A stretch of DNA of 64,000 nucleotides, from positions 38,165 to 102,164 of the forward strand of contig NZ_JQBH01000005.1 of assembly GCF_001438695.1 (NCBI RefSeq). The letters are read 5' to 3'. Positions within the stretch are counted from its first letter, which is position 1; each line of letters starts with the position of its first letter. This stretch comes from Fructobacillus fructosus KCTC 3544 (lineage in GTDB: Bacteria; Bacillota; Bacilli; Lactobacillales; Lactobacillaceae). Positions 33,319 through 41,658 of the stretch are shown here, in pieces. A program made the translations under genes and the position numbers. The notes beneath the pieces were generated by a model. It saw only the letters and a program-made list of their open reading frames with translations, was not told where the DNA came from and did no database searches.

Positions 33319-34320
33319 ATGTCAAAAATGTACGATATTATTGTCGTTGGTGCCGGACCAGTTGGCCTTTTTGCTGGTTATTACGCTTCCCTACGGGATG
33401 CGAACGTGCTCTTGTTAGAGGCGCAGGATGCTTTGGGTGGGCAAGTGGCCACTCTTTATCCAGATAAAAAGATTTGGGATGTGGCTGGCTTGGCTGGCGA
33501 TACAGGTCGCCAATTGATTGATGGCTTAGTCAAGCAAGCAAAACGCTTCGACTTACCGATTCAACGGGGGTGTCGCGTAACGGACCTTGTGCGCACTGAC
33601 AGTGGCTACCAATTAACCATTAATGATGGCGAGGAAATCCTGCAAAGTAAGTCCGTTATTCTGGCAACTGGTAAGGGGGCCTTTGAACCACGGCGTTTGC
33701 AGGTGGCAAACGAAGCGGAACTATTAACGGCGGGACTTTCCTACTCGGCACCCGATTTAGCCGCTTTTCAAGGGCAAACGGTTGCGGTTTTAGGGGGCGG
33801 TGATTCAGCGGTGGATTTGGCAACGGAGTTAGCATCCGTTGCGGATAAAACTTACTTGATTCATCGTCGGGAGGCCTTCCGAGCTTTGGAACAGTCCGTT
33901 AAGGCACTGGCATCGGCCAAGGTGACGAAAAAAACGCCCTTTAAGGTGAGTGAGGCGGTGGCAAAAAAAGACGGGCAACTTGTCTTAACGTTGACCAATC
34001 CGAAGGATGATCAACAGAGCGAAGAGTTGACGGTTGACCGACTCATCGTTCAGTACGGTTTCAAAACGGCCGGTCAAGCGGAGCGCCACTGGGCAATTGA
34101 CCTCGATTGGGACCAGGCTGGCTTGCGTGTCGAAGACCATGTGAAAACCAAGCAGCCGGGTCTGTTTGCGATCGGGGATGTCACGTCGTACCCTGATCAC
34201 GTCGATTTGATTGCCACGGGCTTTGGCCAGGCACCGGCGGCTGTGAACGCGGCCATTGCCTATTACAATCCTGAACAGGCTGGTCCAGGGCACTCATCAT
34301 CGCTCGATATACAAGATTAA
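33319..34320 (+). CDS. Ferredoxin/flavodoxin--NADP+ reductase, thioredoxin-reductase-like (YumC type)
   Basis: 333 residues from ATG 33319, chosen for GAGG 6 nt upstream; the longer frame from 33202 crosses the promoter. FAD motif GAGPVG (11-16), NADP motif GGGDSAVD near 175 and the C-terminal FAD motif AIGDVTSYP. The CxxC redox pair of thioredoxin reductases is absent, which separates it from TrxB and places it with the TrxR-like ferredoxin-NADP reductases. TTGATT (33260-33265) and GATAAA (33283-33288) may form its promoter; a TATAAT at 33303-33308 is too close to allow the RBS on the transcript. Confidence 0.92.
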   Translation: MSKMYDIIVVGAGPVGLFAGYYASLRDANVLLLEAQDALGGQVATLYPDKKIWDVAGLAGDTGRQLIDGLVKQAKRFDLPIQRGCRVTDLVRTDSGYQLTINDGEEILQSKSVILATGKGAFEPRRLQVANEAELLTAGLSYSAPDLAAFQGQTVAVLGGGDSAVDLATELASVADKTYLIHRREAFRALEQSVKALASAKVTKKTPFKVSEAVAKKDGQLVLTLTNPKDDQQSEELTVDRLIVQYGFKTAGQAERHWAIDLDWDQAGLRVEDHVKTKQPGLFAIGDVTSYPDHVDLIATGFGQAPAAVNAAIAYYNPEQAGPGHSSSLDIQD

Positions 34321-34328
34321 CGGATTCC

Positions 34329-34352
34329 GCAGCGCATTGCGCTGCTTTTTTT
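34329..34352 (+). terminator. Terminator after the flavoprotein gene
   Basis: GCAGCGC (34329-34335), loop ATT, GCGCTGC (34339-34345), then seven T. Confidence 0.92.
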
Positions 34353-34554
34353 GTGCTTAATGAATCGGTAAAAAGTCAAGTAGTTAAGCAGAAAAGGTTG
34401 ATTTCAAAGCCAAACTTGTTCCGATCAAGTTAATCTTTTTTCCTTTTAGCAAAAATGGTTAAGCTGTGTTTAAGACTGGCTGTTTTAAGCAATTGCCGTG
34501 CGAAATTTTGCTAGGCTGGAGAAGACTAGTTCGAAACAAAAGGAGGAATAAAAC

Positions 34555-36141
34555 ATGAAGAACAAAAAGAAAAAGGCGCCTCGTCAGCGTCAAGTTGTCT
34601 CGCTTGGAGCCAGTGCCCTGGCGGCAACGGGTGCTGTCATGGCAGGAAGTGCGCTCGTTAATTTTTCAACCGCTTCGGCCAATGACTTGTCGACGGGTAA
34701 TGGTAAAACAACGACGCAAACTTCATGGACGGCGAATTCCGTTGCCACCGTGCAACAAGCTGTGCAGAAGCAGGGCGTTAGTCAATTAGCTGATTACCAG
34801 GTGCAGTGGGGAGATACGCTCTCGGCCATTGCTCAGGCTTTTCAAACGACGCCGGATACGGCCGCAGGGGAACTCGGCTTGACCGACCATGGCTTACTGA
34901 TTGCCGGACAAAAACTGGGGCAACAGGCTGAATTGATTCAAAAGCTACAAGCAGCCGGTTTGCTGAACGATAACCAGCAAGCGGTACAAGCTGATTTCGG
35001 TCATGGCGATCAAAACCTTGTGATTGTGCAGCCGGGAACGCCAACCGTGTCAACGGAGGCAAACCAACAATCGAACGGTCAGAACACTAACCTGGAAGGA
35101 CAGCCTTCAGTTGCCGTACAACCAGTGGTAAGTAGTGCTGAGCAGGCGAAGACGGTCGTTAACCAAACGACGGAAGCTACAACGCAAACGACTCAGCCTC
35201 AGTCCGGACAGGCTGCTCAGCTAAACGCGAAAACAGCCACGGCCACAGCGGAACAGGACGCGACGAATGGGAATGCGAGCCAGTCTGGCACGAAACAGAC
35301 CAATAATTCCGTTGCCAGTCAGGGGCAAGAGGCTACCAACAGCACGGCTGAAGTAGCGGATGGCCAAGCGGCTCCAGCACAGGCACAGCAGACAACAGCT
35401 AGCCAAACGACAGCGGCAGAACAGCCAACTGCACAGCCTGTTGCTCAACAAACAAGTACTATTGCTGCTGTTGCGCCAACGACTTTGTCAGCGGATGCAA
35501 CGCAGAGTCAGCCAGTGGTTACGCCAATGGCCAATCCGGTTGCCACTGGTCAAGCGGGCCAAGCTGAGCCAGCCGTGGCCAACCAAGAGGAACCGACAGC
35601 ACCCACTAACACGGAGGTGACCGCTGCGGTGGGTGGAGCAGATGAGGCTGGCCAGGCGACAGCAGTGCCAACGGCTAACACAACGACTGGACAGGGCGTT
35701 GATTCCGAAGCTGTTATCAACTGGTTCTACAACCACATGGGTCAGCTGACTTATGATATGTCCGGTTCACGTAATGGGACCGATGGTACGGCCGATTGTT
35801 CAGGGTCAATGACCGAAGCGTTGTACGAGGCCGGGGCATCGAAGCCGGCATACCTATACAATACGGATACGTTACCGAACTATCTTACTCAAAACGGGTA
35901 CCAGTTAATTGCCAATAACCAACCCTGGGATGCCCAGCGTGGCGATATTGTCATCTGGGGAACGCCCGGTGCATCGGCGGGATCGGCTGGTCACGTTCAG
36001 GTTATGACGGATGGTCAAAACGCCATTTCAGTTAACTACGCACACGGTGAGCAGGAAGGTGCGGCGGTTTCGGTTTGGAACTACCAGACGGCCTATGCTT
36101 ACAACGGTGGTAACATGGATTACGCAGTATATCGTCAGTAG
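34555..36141 (+). CDS. Secreted LysM peptidoglycan hydrolase with Amidase_5/NlpC-P60-like domain
   Basis: 528 residues. Signal peptide 1-42 (basic MKNKKKKAPRQRQ, then hydrophobic, cleavage near ASA-ND). A LysM domain at about 80-125 (YQVQWGDTLSAIAQAF) binds peptidoglycan. A Gln/Thr/Ala-rich disordered linker spans 150-385. The catalytic domain (390-528) has DCSGSMTEALYEAG (Cys), NTDTLPNYLTQNG, AQRGDIVIWG and the His in AGHVQVM, the pattern of phage-type Amidase_5 endopeptidases/amidases. It should cleave cell-wall peptides during growth; WalR control is plausible, although I saw no convincing WalR box. The 200-bp upstream gap holds only a weak extended -10 near 34510. Confidence 0.9.
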   Translation: MKNKKKKAPRQRQVVSLGASALAATGAVMAGSALVNFSTASANDLSTGNGKTTTQTSWTANSVATVQQAVQKQGVSQLADYQVQWGDTLSAIAQAFQTTPDTAAGELGLTDHGLLIAGQKLGQQAELIQKLQAAGLLNDNQQAVQADFGHGDQNLVIVQPGTPTVSTEANQQSNGQNTNLEGQPSVAVQPVVSSAEQAKTVVNQTTEATTQTTQPQSGQAAQLNAKTATATAEQDATNGNASQSGTKQTNNSVASQGQEATNSTAEVADGQAAPAQAQQTTASQTTAAEQPTAQPVAQQTSTIAAVAPTTLSADATQSQPVVTPMANPVATGQAGQAEPAVANQEEPTAPTNTEVTAAVGGADEAGQATAVPTANTTTGQGVDSEAVINWFYNHMGQLTYDMSGSRNGTDGTADCSGSMTEALYEAGASKPAYLYNTDTLPNYLTQNGYQLIANNQPWDAQRGDIVIWGTPGASAGSAGHVQVMTDGQNAISVNYAHGEQEGAAVSVWNYQTAYAYNGGNMDYAVYRQ

Positions 36142-36158
36142 AAACAATTTTGGAAAAG

Positions 36159-36193
36159 CACCAGCGGTTGTTACAAAACGGTTGGTGTTTTTT
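36159..36193 (+). terminator. Terminator after the LysM hydrolase
   Basis: CACCA (36159-36163) / TGGTG (36183-36187) extended by CGGTT/AACGG-type pairs, then T run. Confidence 0.75.
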
Positions 36194-36213
36194 CTTATTA
36201 GCAGGGAAAAGTC

Positions 36214-36234
36214 GTTAACAAAGGCAATGTTAAC
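36214..36234. promoter_or_regulatory. Perfect inverted repeat upstream of the membrane XRE gene
   Basis: GTTAACA (36214-36220), spacer 7, TGTTAAC (36228-36234). An extended -10 TGC-TAGTTT lies at 36264-36272. Likely operator of the downstream regulator. Confidence 0.55.
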
Positions 36235-36296
36235 TTCTTTTGCTACCAAAATCAGCCAATTATTGCTAGTTTAGAGGCATGGGAGGTGCGTACAGC

Positions 36297-36905
36297 ATGC
36301 AAATCGGAGAAAAGATCAAACGAATCCGAACGACTTTTAACCTAACGCAAGAAGAACTCGGGCAAGATTTACATCTAACCAGACAAACAATTTCTAATTG
36401 GGAAAAGGGAAAGAGTTACCCCAGTATTCAAGATATCGTCACCATTAGTGACCGTTATCATGTTTCTTTAGATGAATTATTGAAGGAGGATCAAGAAATG
36501 TTAGCACACTTTGAAAGCGTTGATCGGCAGTCTGTCCGGCAACAGTACCTATATGCATTAGCCTATTGCATCAGTATTGTCTGTTTGGCAATCGGTCTTT
36601 TGTCACGCTACGTTACTTTGCCGAGCCAAGTGACAACCGTGGCGGCAATTATTCTATTGGTATCAGTTATCACGCTTTATTTAACGGTACAAAAGCCGGT
36701 GGTGATTTATCGAAATAAGTGGGCCCTACTAGCATTGGCCATTGCTTTCCTATACTTCATTAGCCAAATTGATGGTATTCCGACAGCTGTTAATACCAGT
36801 TTTTCATTGGGTATGTTGATGGGAAGTGTGTTTTCGTTGTTTTTGAAGATGAGCGTGGTTTACTTTATTCCGCAAGTTCCGCAATTGTTCCGAACAAAAA
36901 AATAA
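36297..36905 (+). CDS. XRE-family regulator with C-terminal membrane helices
   Basis: 202 residues from ATG 36297; the in-frame ATG at 36279 contains the RBS GGGAGG in its own codons. Residues 1-65 form the HTH domain (IGEKIKRIRTTFNLTQEELGQDLHLTRQTISNWEKGKSYPSIQDIVTISDRYHVSLDELL), a close match to XRE proteins of the SinR/YozG type. Residues 82-200 hold four membrane helices (DUF-type anchor), which would tether the regulator to the membrane. Proteins of this layout are common beside bacteriocin or envelope-stress genes; here the neighbour is the peptidoglycan hydrolase. Function inferred only. Confidence 0.88.
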   Translation: MQIGEKIKRIRTTFNLTQEELGQDLHLTRQTISNWEKGKSYPSIQDIVTISDRYHVSLDELLKEDQEMLAHFESVDRQSVRQQYLYALAYCISIVCLAIGLLSRYVTLPSQVTTVAAIILLVSVITLYLTVQKPVVIYRNKWALLALAIAFLYFISQIDGIPTAVNTSFSLGMLMGSVFSLFLKMSVVYFIPQVPQLFRTKK

Positions 36906-36906
36906 T

Positions 36907-36942
36907 AAAAAAAGACCAACACCGAAGTGTTGGTCTTTTTTT
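36907..36942. terminator. Bidirectional terminator for XRE gene and tRNA-Lys
   Basis: 16-bp stem AAAAAAAGACCAACAC (36907-36922), loop CGAA, complement to 36942. Confidence 0.92.
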
Positions 36943-36946
36943 ATGA

Positions 36947-37019
36947 TGGTCAGTCAGGGGCTCGAACCCTGGACCCACGGATTAAGAGTCCGTTGCTCTA
37001 CCAACTGAGCTAACTAACC
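36947..37019 (-). tRNA. tRNA-Lys(CUU)
   Basis: 73 nt on the minus strand; 5' acceptor GGTTAGT pairs with ACTGACC (one G-U), discriminator A. D-loop AGCTCAGTTGGTAGAGC, anticodon stem CGGA / TCCG with loop CTCTTAA, so the anticodon is CUU. T arm CAGGG-TTCGAGC-CCCTG. CCA is not encoded. It has its own promoter (TTGCCT-17-TACAAT on the minus strand) and terminates at the shared hairpin. Confidence 0.97.
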
Positions 37020-37043
37020 AGTTTGTTTCAAACAACAGATATT

Positions 37044-37072
37044 ATTGTAGCATGACAACTAGTACTAGGCAA
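37044..37072 (-). promoter_or_regulatory. tRNA-Lys promoter
   Basis: Minus strand TTGCCT (37067-37072), 17-bp spacer, extended TGC-TACAAT (37044-37052). Confidence 0.85.
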
Positions 37073-37097
37073 GTATTTTTACTGAAAAAAAGGGAAA

Positions 37098-37430
37098 TTA
37101 ATCAAGGTTTCCTTCGACAACCACCTGGTTTCCTTCGGAGTCTTGAACCGTCAAGGCAACCTTGTGACCAAAGCGTTCTTCACGTTGCAACACCGAGACA
37201 AAGTTGTTCTTAAAATGTTGCTGAAGGGTGCTTTCGTGATCGCGAACGAGTAGTTCAAAACCAGCTTCGGCCGGACCATCAACAAAAGTCAATTCTTCGT
37301 GATCAACGGCCAGACGCCGTTCACTTTGTGCACCGACCTGTGGAAGGTCAAAAACGTCCCGCCAGAAACGGTAGGCCCGGTTTTTATCTTGGGCGGGAAT
37401 GGTCTTTTTGTTTAATTTGCGTGCTTTCAT
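37098..37430 (-). CDS. VOC/glyoxalase-like small protein
   Basis: 110 residues, RBS AAAGGAAG. The part DKNRAYRFWRDVFDLPQVG, the central LTFVDGPAEAGFELLV and the closing ALTVQDSEGNQVVVEGN follow the beta-alpha-beta pattern of vicinal oxygen chelate proteins, where the last motif is usually DPDGN. Only one VOC half-module is present, so a dimer would be needed for an active site. Metal ligands are not clear. It is divergent from the ABC-F gene and monocistronic; the substrate is unknown. Confidence 0.7.
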   Translation of the reverse strand: MKARKLNKKTIPAQDKNRAYRFWRDVFDLPQVGAQSERRLAVDHEELTFVDGPAEAGFELLVRDHESTLQQHFKNNFVSVLQREERFGHKVALTVQDSEGNQVVVEGNLD

Positions 37431-37504
37431 TCGGATCTTCCTTTCGTATCACGTATTAGTATAGGGCATGCCGTGCTGCTTTGCTATGGAAATGGGGCAA
37501 AATG

Positions 37505-37513
37505 TGCTAGAAT
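37505..37513 (+). promoter_or_regulatory. Extended -10 of the ABC-F gene, leaderless
   Basis: TGC-TAGAAT (37505-37513), only 7 nt upstream of the start codon; no adequate SD sequence intervenes. Confidence 0.6.
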
Positions 37514-37520
37514 TAGGCTT

Positions 37521-39080
37521 ATGGCATTATTAGAAGTAAGTGGGCTCACGATGGCCTACGCAGAAAAAACATTATACGATAAGGCGGATCTGGAGCTCCA
37601 GGCCGGCGAACACATGGGAATTGTCGGTCAAAACGGGGCTGGTAAATCAACGTTAATCCGGATTTTAACCGGACAGGTGTTGCCACTTGAGGGAAAGATT
37701 GACTGGGCCAAGAACCTGAAGATTGGTTACCTGGACCAGTACGCGGAGATTCCAGCGGGGATGACCCTGGTGGACTTTTTGCATACCGCTTACCAAGATC
37801 TCTACGATAAGCAGGATAAAATGACGGCGCTCTACGAGAAGTACGCCGCCACGGCCGAGGATAAACTCCTCGAAAAGGCCGGCCGGCTTCAAGAAGAGCT
37901 GGACGCTGCCGGCTTTTACGATGTCGACACCGAAATCGAGCGCGTGATTTCTGGTTTGGGCTTGGAAGCCATTGGCCGTGACCGCGAACTCGAACACATG
38001 TCGGGTGGTCAACGTGCCAAGGTTATCTTGGCCAAGCTCCTGCTTGAAAACGATGACGTCATCATTTTGGATGAGCCCACCAACTACTTGGATGTGGCCC
38101 ACATCGAATGGTTGGAAGGATTCTTGCAGGACTATCAGGGTGCGGCAATGATTATTTCCCACGACTTTGACTTTTTAGACAAAGTCACGAACGCCATCGC
38201 GGACGTTTCCTTCGGAAAGATCACCAAGTACCGTGGTTCTTTCCAAAAGGCCATGCGACAAAAAGCTGAACGCGCCGACCAGCAAATTCGTGAATACGAG
38301 AAGCAACAAAACGAGATTGCTAAGGCTGAAAAATTCATTGCGAAGAACAAGGCCCGTGCCTCAACTTCGAAGCAGGCCCGTTCTCGTGAAAAGATGCTGG
38401 CCCGGATGGATAAGGTGGAACCACCTCAGGAGAACCTGAAGGCGAAGTTTAACTTCCCATACGTGAACTCACAGTCTGCCGCTGCTTTGACGGTGACCAA
38501 CCTGTCCGTTGGGTATGACCAGCCAATTCTGGAACCCGTGACTTTCTCAATTCGTACGGAAGAAAAGTTAGTCTTTGCTGGATTCAACGGAGCTGGTAAG
38601 TCAACATTGATCAAGTCCATTCTGGGGGACATCCCGAAACTGGGTGGTACGGTGGAATTCTCACCATCCGCCAAAGTGAACTACTTTGATCAGGACCTGG
38701 ACTGGGATAACGACCAGCAGACGCCGTTACAGGCGATGCAGGACCTCTTTCCAACCATCATGCCCAAAGAATTGCGTCAGCGCCTCGCAGGTGCCGGCAT
38801 CAATGCCGAAAACGCGCAAAAGCCCCTGTTCCAGTTGTCTGGAGGGGAGCAGACCAAGGTTAAGCTGGCCATCATGGAGATGAAGCCATCCAACTTCCTC
38901 ATCCTCGATGAGCCAACCAACCACTTGGATGAAGAAACGAAAAACGCCCTTTACAAGGCCATCAAAGCCTTCCCAGGAAACGCCATCATCGTTTCCCACG
39001 AAACCTCCTTCACCAAGGACCTCGCCGATAAAACACTGAACGTGGCGGCCTTGTCCTACAAGGAAAATCCGGAAGCTTAA
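37521..39080 (+). CDS. ABC-F family ATPase (ribosome-associated type)
   Basis: 519 residues from ATG 37521 (codon 17 of the longer frame). Two ATPase domains: Walker A GQNGAGKS (about 36) and GFNGAGKS (about 355), signatures HMSGGQRAKV and QLSGGEQTKV, both with DEPTN(Y/H)LD Walker B. The interdomain linker (240-310) is a charged helical hairpin (the P-site tRNA interaction motif). No membrane segments, so it acts on the ribosome rather than in transport; which subgroup (EttA-, YbiT- or resistance-type) is not certain. The -10 TAGAAT lies 7 nt before ATG, predicting a leaderless mRNA. Confidence 0.93.
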   Translation: MALLEVSGLTMAYAEKTLYDKADLELQAGEHMGIVGQNGAGKSTLIRILTGQVLPLEGKIDWAKNLKIGYLDQYAEIPAGMTLVDFLHTAYQDLYDKQDKMTALYEKYAATAEDKLLEKAGRLQEELDAAGFYDVDTEIERVISGLGLEAIGRDRELEHMSGGQRAKVILAKLLLENDDVIILDEPTNYLDVAHIEWLEGFLQDYQGAAMIISHDFDFLDKVTNAIADVSFGKITKYRGSFQKAMRQKAERADQQIREYEKQQNEIAKAEKFIAKNKARASTSKQARSREKMLARMDKVEPPQENLKAKFNFPYVNSQSAAALTVTNLSVGYDQPILEPVTFSIRTEEKLVFAGFNGAGKSTLIKSILGDIPKLGGTVEFSPSAKVNYFDQDLDWDNDQQTPLQAMQDLFPTIMPKELRQRLAGAGINAENAQKPLFQLSGGEQTKVKLAIMEMKPSNFLILDEPTNHLDEETKNALYKAIKAFPGNAIIVSHETSFTKDLADKTLNVAALSYKENPEA

Positions 39081-39090
39081 TTACTAAATG

Positions 39091-39129
39091 AAAAAGTCAT
39101 TACATCAATTGGTGTGATGACTTTTTTTT
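39091..39129 (+). terminator. Terminator after ABC-F gene
   Basis: AAAAAGTCAT (39091-39100) / ATGACTTTTT (39117-39126) with a partly paired inner loop. Confidence 0.9.
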
Positions 39130-39146
39130 GTATTAGAAAATATAAA

Positions 39147-39175
39147 TTGACATAAAATGCTAAATAACATATATT
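39147..39175 (+). promoter_or_regulatory. MFS gene promoter
   Basis: TTGACA (39147-39152), 17-bp spacer, TATATT (39170-39175): a near-consensus sigma-A promoter. Confidence 0.85.
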
Positions 39176-39211
39176 TACTCTATATAAATGAGATAAAAAT
39201 GAGAGAGTATT

Positions 39212-40477
39212 ATGATAATTTTTAGACAAAAGGCGGCCGTTCAGCGGATGTTCTTTTCCATAATTGTCAACATGGTTGGCTCGTTACTGTTTAGCATCGT
39301 TTTCATCGTTTATGCCTCGAAAGCGCCAGACGCAAAACTGGCCATTGCAACGGCTGAAACGATTTTGACACTGCCGTATTTATTGGCATTTTTAACTGGA
39401 CACATTGCGGATCGAATTAAGAATAAAGTTAAGGGGATGCTTTGGGTTCGTATTTTTCAATTTGCTGCCTACCTTGTGATGTCTTGCTTTATTAACGTCA
39501 ATGAAAGTTGGTTAATCTTTGGACTAGTTCTATTGATCATCTTCTCTTCTTCTTTCTTTGCACAGATTAGTATGTCCTTAGCAACGATTTTGTTAAAGCG
39601 CTTTACAACAAAAGAAGACTTAGCTCGTGTTCGTGGCTTTGAGTCTGGGGTGACTTCGACAATGGAGTTAGTGGCAGGACCGCTGGGCGCGATTTTATTA
39701 GCTGCCGTGCACCAAGACTTTGCGCTCTTTACCGTCATTAATGCCGTTTCCTACTTATTTTCGTTCTTCATTTTACGTGGAGTGAAGGAAGATAAAGATG
39801 TAAAAGTGAATGACATTCCCGCGGAGAAAGAAGAAAAAGATTCCCTTAGAAAAGTCACAGTGAACTTTTTCCATGAGATGAAAGGAAATTTTGCGCTAGT
39901 GAATTCGATTCCGCAAATGAAGCATTTTATCTTGCTGTTCATTCTTTTTAACTTAGTGGGCTCGTATCAAAATACTTTGGCTAGCATTACTCTTATTCAT
40001 CGGTCAGATTTTTTCATTGGTAATTATGCCTTCACCATTGGTGTTGTTCAGGCAGCTTTTGTGCTTGGATTGATTGTTGGCTCTATTTTCCCAATGCCGT
40101 TTTTGTTCAAAATGCCTTTAGAGAAGAACTTTATCATTGAAATGTTTGTGTTTGCTCTAGTTCCCGTTAGTTTTCTCTGGGCGCCATCGGTGTATTTTTT
40201 AATTGTCGCTATTCTACTTGACGGTTATTTACAAGGGGTTTCTGGTCCGAAGTTGGATGCTTTCCTTGTCCACTTGTTACCAGACGATAAAATCGGCGGT
40301 GGATTAGGCGCCTTTATGTCCATTGTTGGCTTAGGTGTTCCAGCTGGTCCGGCTGTTGCAGGAATTGCTGCAATGATTTCGGATCAATTTGCTTGGTTGG
40401 CCATGTTGCTGACGATTATGGTTGGATTTGTCTATACCATTTATTTGGCTAAGAATTTCAGAAGTACAGTTGTATGA
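39212..40477 (+). CDS. MFS transporter
   Basis: 421 residues, twelve predicted membrane helices, RBS GAGAGAG. The first-loop motif is GHIADRIKNKVKG near residue 65, typical of MFS exporters such as the MFS_3/macrolide-efflux-type group; the central loop (about 190-220) is rich in Lys/Glu/Asp. Substrate unknown; multidrug or macrolide-like efflux is the commonest activity in this group. Own promoter and terminator. A+T content appears higher than in the ABC-F gene before it, in keeping with the following opp region. Confidence 0.85.
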   Translation: MIIFRQKAAVQRMFFSIIVNMVGSLLFSIVFIVYASKAPDAKLAIATAETILTLPYLLAFLTGHIADRIKNKVKGMLWVRIFQFAAYLVMSCFINVNESWLIFGLVLLIIFSSSFFAQISMSLATILLKRFTTKEDLARVRGFESGVTSTMELVAGPLGAILLAAVHQDFALFTVINAVSYLFSFFILRGVKEDKDVKVNDIPAEKEEKDSLRKVTVNFFHEMKGNFALVNSIPQMKHFILLFILFNLVGSYQNTLASITLIHRSDFFIGNYAFTIGVVQAAFVLGLIVGSIFPMPFLFKMPLEKNFIIEMFVFALVPVSFLWAPSVYFLIVAILLDGYLQGVSGPKLDAFLVHLLPDDKIGGGLGAFMSIVGLGVPAGPAVAGIAAMISDQFAWLAMLLTIMVGFVYTIYLAKNFRSTVV

Positions 40478-40485
40478 AATTAGAC

Positions 40486-40512
40486 AAAAAGCCCATTATA
40501 TGGGCTTTTTTA
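40486..40512 (+). terminator. Terminator after MFS gene
   Basis: AAAAAGCCCAT (40486-40496), loop TAT, ATGGGCTTTTTT (40500-40511). Confidence 0.92.
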
Positions 40513-40648
40513 TTTTGTTCAAGAATGCGTATTAATATAAAGTCTATTGCCTATTTATTAAATTTAAATGAAAAAGTAGCTTTTTATCTGGATTTTAATT
40601 AAAAATAGATGATATAATTTCTTTAAATCCAACGAGGAGTTATGGCCG

Positions 40649-41656
40649 ATGGCAGAAAAATTATTGGAAGCAAATGATGTTTCAGTTGATTTTCGAATTA
40701 ACAATGAATATTTAAAAGCAATTTCAGGTATTAATCTTACAATTAACCGTGGAAAAGTTTTAGCACTTGTTGGTGAATCTGGTTCTGGAAAGTCCACCTT
40801 TGCAACAAGTATTATGGGACTTCATAATCCAGAATATACTAAGGTGTCAGGATCGATTAAGGTCGCTGGCAAAGAATTAGTCGGACTATCGGAAAAAGAA
40901 TTTGATGATTATCGTGGCGTATCCGTGGGAATGATTTTCCAAGATCCGCTTTCATCACTAAATCCGTTGATGAAAATTGGTGATCAAATTGCGGAAGCGA
41001 TTACGGTTCATGATAAGAACAACCCAGAAGTTAAAAATCGTGTTCGAACGCTTCTAAATGATGTTGGAATCGATGAAGAAAAACGAGTAGCTGATCAGTA
41101 TCCTCACCAATTGTCAGGTGGAATGCGTCAGCGTGTCATGATTGCCATTGCGCTTGCTAACGAACCTGATTTGATTATTGCCGATGAGCCAACAACTGCC
41201 CTCGATGCTATTATTCAGGCGCAGATTCTTGAGTTAATTAAGGATATTCAAAAGAAAAAGGATGCTGGAGTGCTGCTAATCACTCACAATTTGGACGTTG
41301 TTTCGGAGTTAGCGGATGACGTTGCAGTTATGTACGCGGGTCAAATTGTTGAAAAAGGATCGGTTGAACAAATTTTTGAAAACCCTAAGCATCCTTACAC
41401 GCGTTCACTGTTGAAGGCGGATCCCAATAATGTGCGTCCAGGAGAAGAATTATATTCCATTCCAGGAACGGTGCCATCGCTTGCAGAAATGGACTTTAAT
41501 AAGGATTCCTTCTTGCAGCGGGTTCCTTGGTTAGACGAAAAAGTCGTTAACGCCGATGTTCCTGAACAGATGGAAGAGGTGGAACCAGGCCATTTTGTTC
41601 GTGGAACAGCTTGGAAGGACTTTAGCTTTGATGATGTAAATAGGAACGAGGACTAG
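40649..41656 (+). CDS. oppD: Oligopeptide ABC transporter ATP-binding protein OppD
   Basis: 335 residues; GAGGAG RBS 9 nt upstream. Walker A GESGSGKS at 42-49, Q-loop IFQDPLSSLNPLMKIGDQI, signature LSGGMRQR, Walker B LIIADEPTTALD and switch His in THNLDVV. The C-terminal oligopeptide domain (HPYTRSLLKADP...) is present. First gene of oppDFBCA, the gene order of Lactococcus. The operon imports peptides released from protein for an amino-acid-requiring cell. A run of A+T-rich DNA without clear promoter lies between the MFS terminator and this gene. Confidence 0.96.
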   Translation: MAEKLLEANDVSVDFRINNEYLKAISGINLTINRGKVLALVGESGSGKSTFATSIMGLHNPEYTKVSGSIKVAGKELVGLSEKEFDDYRGVSVGMIFQDPLSSLNPLMKIGDQIAEAITVHDKNNPEVKNRVRTLLNDVGIDEEKRVADQYPHQLSGGMRQRVMIAIALANEPDLIIADEPTTALDAIIQAQILELIKDIQKKKDAGVLLITHNLDVVSELADDVAVMYAGQIVEKGSVEQIFENPKHPYTRSLLKADPNNVRPGEELYSIPGTVPSLAEMDFNKDSFLQRVPWLDEKVVNADVPEQMEEVEPGHFVRGTAWKDFSFDDVNRNED

Positions 41657-41658
41657 TC

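Noticed and set aside
33303..33319. Leaderless start for the flavoprotein gene
   Set aside because: TATAAT is 10 nt from ATG, but a good GAGG lies between and another promoter (TTGATT / GATAAA) fits upstream.
34360..34554. WalR box before the LysM hydrolase
   Set aside because: The TGTTTA/TGTTTT repeats near 34465 are spaced 14 bp, not the expected 11, and do not match TGTWAH closely.
34555..36141. Phage endolysin
   Set aside because: The catalytic domain is phage-like, but a signal peptide, LysM and a long linker show a cellular secreted hydrolase, and no phage gene is near.
36501..36516. cre-like sequence inside the XRE gene
   Set aside because: Matches 12 of 14 positions but lies in coding sequence with no reason to be regulatory.
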